This document shows positions 4,803 to 5,500 of a DNA stretch of 5,500 nucleotides, piece by piece. The notes under the pieces were generated by a model. It was not told where the DNA came from. It did not search any database and worked only from the letters and a program-made list of their open reading frames with translations. The DNA comes from an uncultured Eubacteriales bacterium (GTDB lineage: Bacteria; Bacillota; Clostridia; Lachnospirales; Anaerotignaceae), in contig CAKQPE010000125.1 of the NCBI GenBank assembly GCA_934256695.1, positions 1 to 5,500 on the forward strand. Direction: 5' to 3'. How positions within the stretch are numbered: position 1 is the stretch's first letter; every line of letters starts with the position of its first letter. The position numbers and the translations under genes were made by a program.

Positions 4803-5228
4803 ATGGCAAAGAAAGTAACAGGTTATATCAAATTACAGATCGCAGCAGGTAAGGCAACACCAGCTCCACCGGTTGGTCCTGCTCTTGGTCAGCACGGTCT
4901 TAACATTATGGGCTTCTGCAAGGAATTCAACGAGAAAACAGCTCAGCAGGCTGGCCTTATCATTCCTGTAGTTATCACAGTATACGCTGACAGAAGCTTC
5001 ACATTTGTAACAAAGACTCCACCGGCAGCAGTTCTTCTTAAAAAAGCCTGCAAGATTGAATCAGGTTCAGGCGTACCTAACAAAACAAAGGTAGCTAAAA
5101 TTGCTAAAGAAGAAGTTATGAAAATAGCTGAACTTAAAATGCCTGACCTTAACGCTGCATCTGTTGAAACTGCTTACAGCATGATCTGCGGAACAGCAAG
5201 AAGCATGGGTATTGTTGTTGAAGAATAA
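4803..5228 (+). CDS. rplK: 50S ribosomal protein L11
   Basis: A 141-aa protein, exact family length. It binds the GTPase-associated centre of 23S rRNA with the L10 stalk, is the target site for thiostrepton-type antibiotics, and is needed for RelA-dependent stringent signalling. The N-terminal domain carries the proline-rich hinge APPVGPALGQHGLNI (21-35). The C-terminal RNA-binding domain (about 75-141) holds KTPPAAVLLKKA, KIAKEEVMKIAELKMPDLN and the terminal CGTARSMGI (129-137). AGGAGGTG lies 5 nt before the ATG. Codons are strongly biased, as expected for a highly expressed gene. Its leader carries the L1-type regulatory motif. Confidence 0.97.
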   Translation: MAKKVTGYIKLQIAAGKATPAPPVGPALGQHGLNIMGFCKEFNEKTAQQAGLIIPVVITVYADRSFTFVTKTPPAAVLLKKACKIESGSGVPNKTKVAKIAKEEVMKIAELKMPDLNAASVETAYSMICGTARSMGIVVEE

Positions 5229-5230
5229 TT

Positions 5231-5253
5231 GATAAGCTGATAAAGAGCTTATC
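5231..5253 (+). other. Intergenic hairpin between rplK and the second L1 motif
   Basis: An 8-bp perfect stem GATAAGCT/AGCTTATC (5231-5238 with 5246-5253) with a 7-nt loop. It starts 2 nt after the rplK stop and ends 3 nt before the L1-type motif. No T tract follows, so it is not a terminator. It may insulate or stack on the regulatory helix. Confidence 0.5.
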
Positions 5254-5256
5254 CAA

Positions 5257-5286
5257 GTGGGAGGGACTTACTCCCGATATTACCAC
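5257..5286 (+). promoter_or_regulatory. L1-binding leader motif before rplA (23S rRNA mimic)
   Basis: Second copy of the motif. GTGG (5257-5260) pairs with CCAC (5283-5286), and GGGA (5263-5266) pairs with TCCC (5272-5275). The 5' internal-loop GA is identical; the 3' side is GATATTA. It shares GTGGGAGGGA and TACCACAT with the rplK copy while the apical loop differs. It ends 2 nt before AAGGAGGA (5289-5296), the rplA ribosome site, so occupancy would directly hinder initiation on the L1 gene itself. Confidence 0.75.
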
Positions 5287-5303
5287 ATAAGGAGGACACA
5301 AAA

Positions 5304-5500
5304 GTGAAAAGAGGAAAGAAATATTTAGAAAAAGCAAAACTTGTAAACGGTGCAACTCTTTACGATGCATCCGAAGCAATTAATCTTGTTCAGCAGACAT
5401 CATCTGCAAAGTTTGATGAAACTGTTGAAGCACATATTCGTTTGGGTGTTGACAGCAGACATGCTGATCAGCAGGTTCGTGGTGCCGTTGTTCTTCCACA
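5304..5500 (+). CDS. rplA: 50S ribosomal protein L1, N-terminal part (cut by window end)
   Basis: The first 65 codons plus two bases of a protein that is normally about 230 aa. L1 forms the mobile stalk that helps release deacylated tRNA from the E site, and is also the translational repressor of its own operon in characterised bacteria. It begins at GTG, 7 nt after AAGGAGGA, with MKRGKKYLEKAKLV, then KFDETVEAHIRLGVD (36-50) and RHADQQVRG (52-60), the conserved start of RNA-binding domain I. Ser51 stands where I would expect Pro in many L1 proteins. The 3' end lies outside the window, so completeness cannot be judged. Confidence 0.95.
   Translation, partial: MKRGKKYLEKAKLVNGATLYDASEAINLVQQTSSAKFDETVEAHIRLGVDSRHADQQVRGAVVLP

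Overview
The window is ordinary chromosomal DNA from a low-GC Firmicute, most likely a gut-type anaerobic Clostridia member. This is inferred from AT-rich intergenic DNA, strong AGGAGG-type ribosome binding sites, the gene order rpmG-secE-nusG-rplK-rplA, a PerR-type Fur protein, and dispersed palindromic repeats of a kind I associate with gut Clostridia. No species can be named from the sequence alone. No phage, transposase, CRISPR, toxin or defence gene is visible.

Layout. Positions 1-106 hold no supported gene. A bidirectional terminator (107-135) and a structured repeat lie just downstream of perR (199-612, minus strand), a peroxide-sensing repressor. perR and trmL (727-1215, plus strand; tRNA wobble 2'-O-methyltransferase) are transcribed divergently from back-to-back promoters whose -35 boxes overlap; a Per-box-like operator candidate covers the perR start site. 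trmL ends in a strong terminator (1228-1256). About 585 bp without a gene follow. The first part is featureless AT-rich DNA with one long palindrome; the second part holds a good promoter (1597-1625) and an unusually long leader for a single-gene GntP-family permease (1842-3188), which has its own terminator (3209-3236).

Positions 3251-3466 are a repeat island. It contains a second copy of the multi-hairpin element found after perR, then two diverged tandem units of a different palindromic repeat. A strong promoter (3526-3555) then drives the transcription/translation operon rpmG (L33), secE (translocase), nusG (elongation factor), rplK (L11) and rplA (L1, cut by the window end).

How the genes work together. 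The last five genes form a conserved growth-rate operon that couples ribosome assembly, elongation and secretion. Two RNA motifs in it, one before rplK and one before rplA, copy the L1-binding internal-loop helix of 23S rRNA, which points to feedback by free L1 on both genes. The most interesting structures are these twin L1 motifs and the dispersed three-hairpin element, whose two copies differ by paired, compensatory changes. I see no entirely new protein system here.
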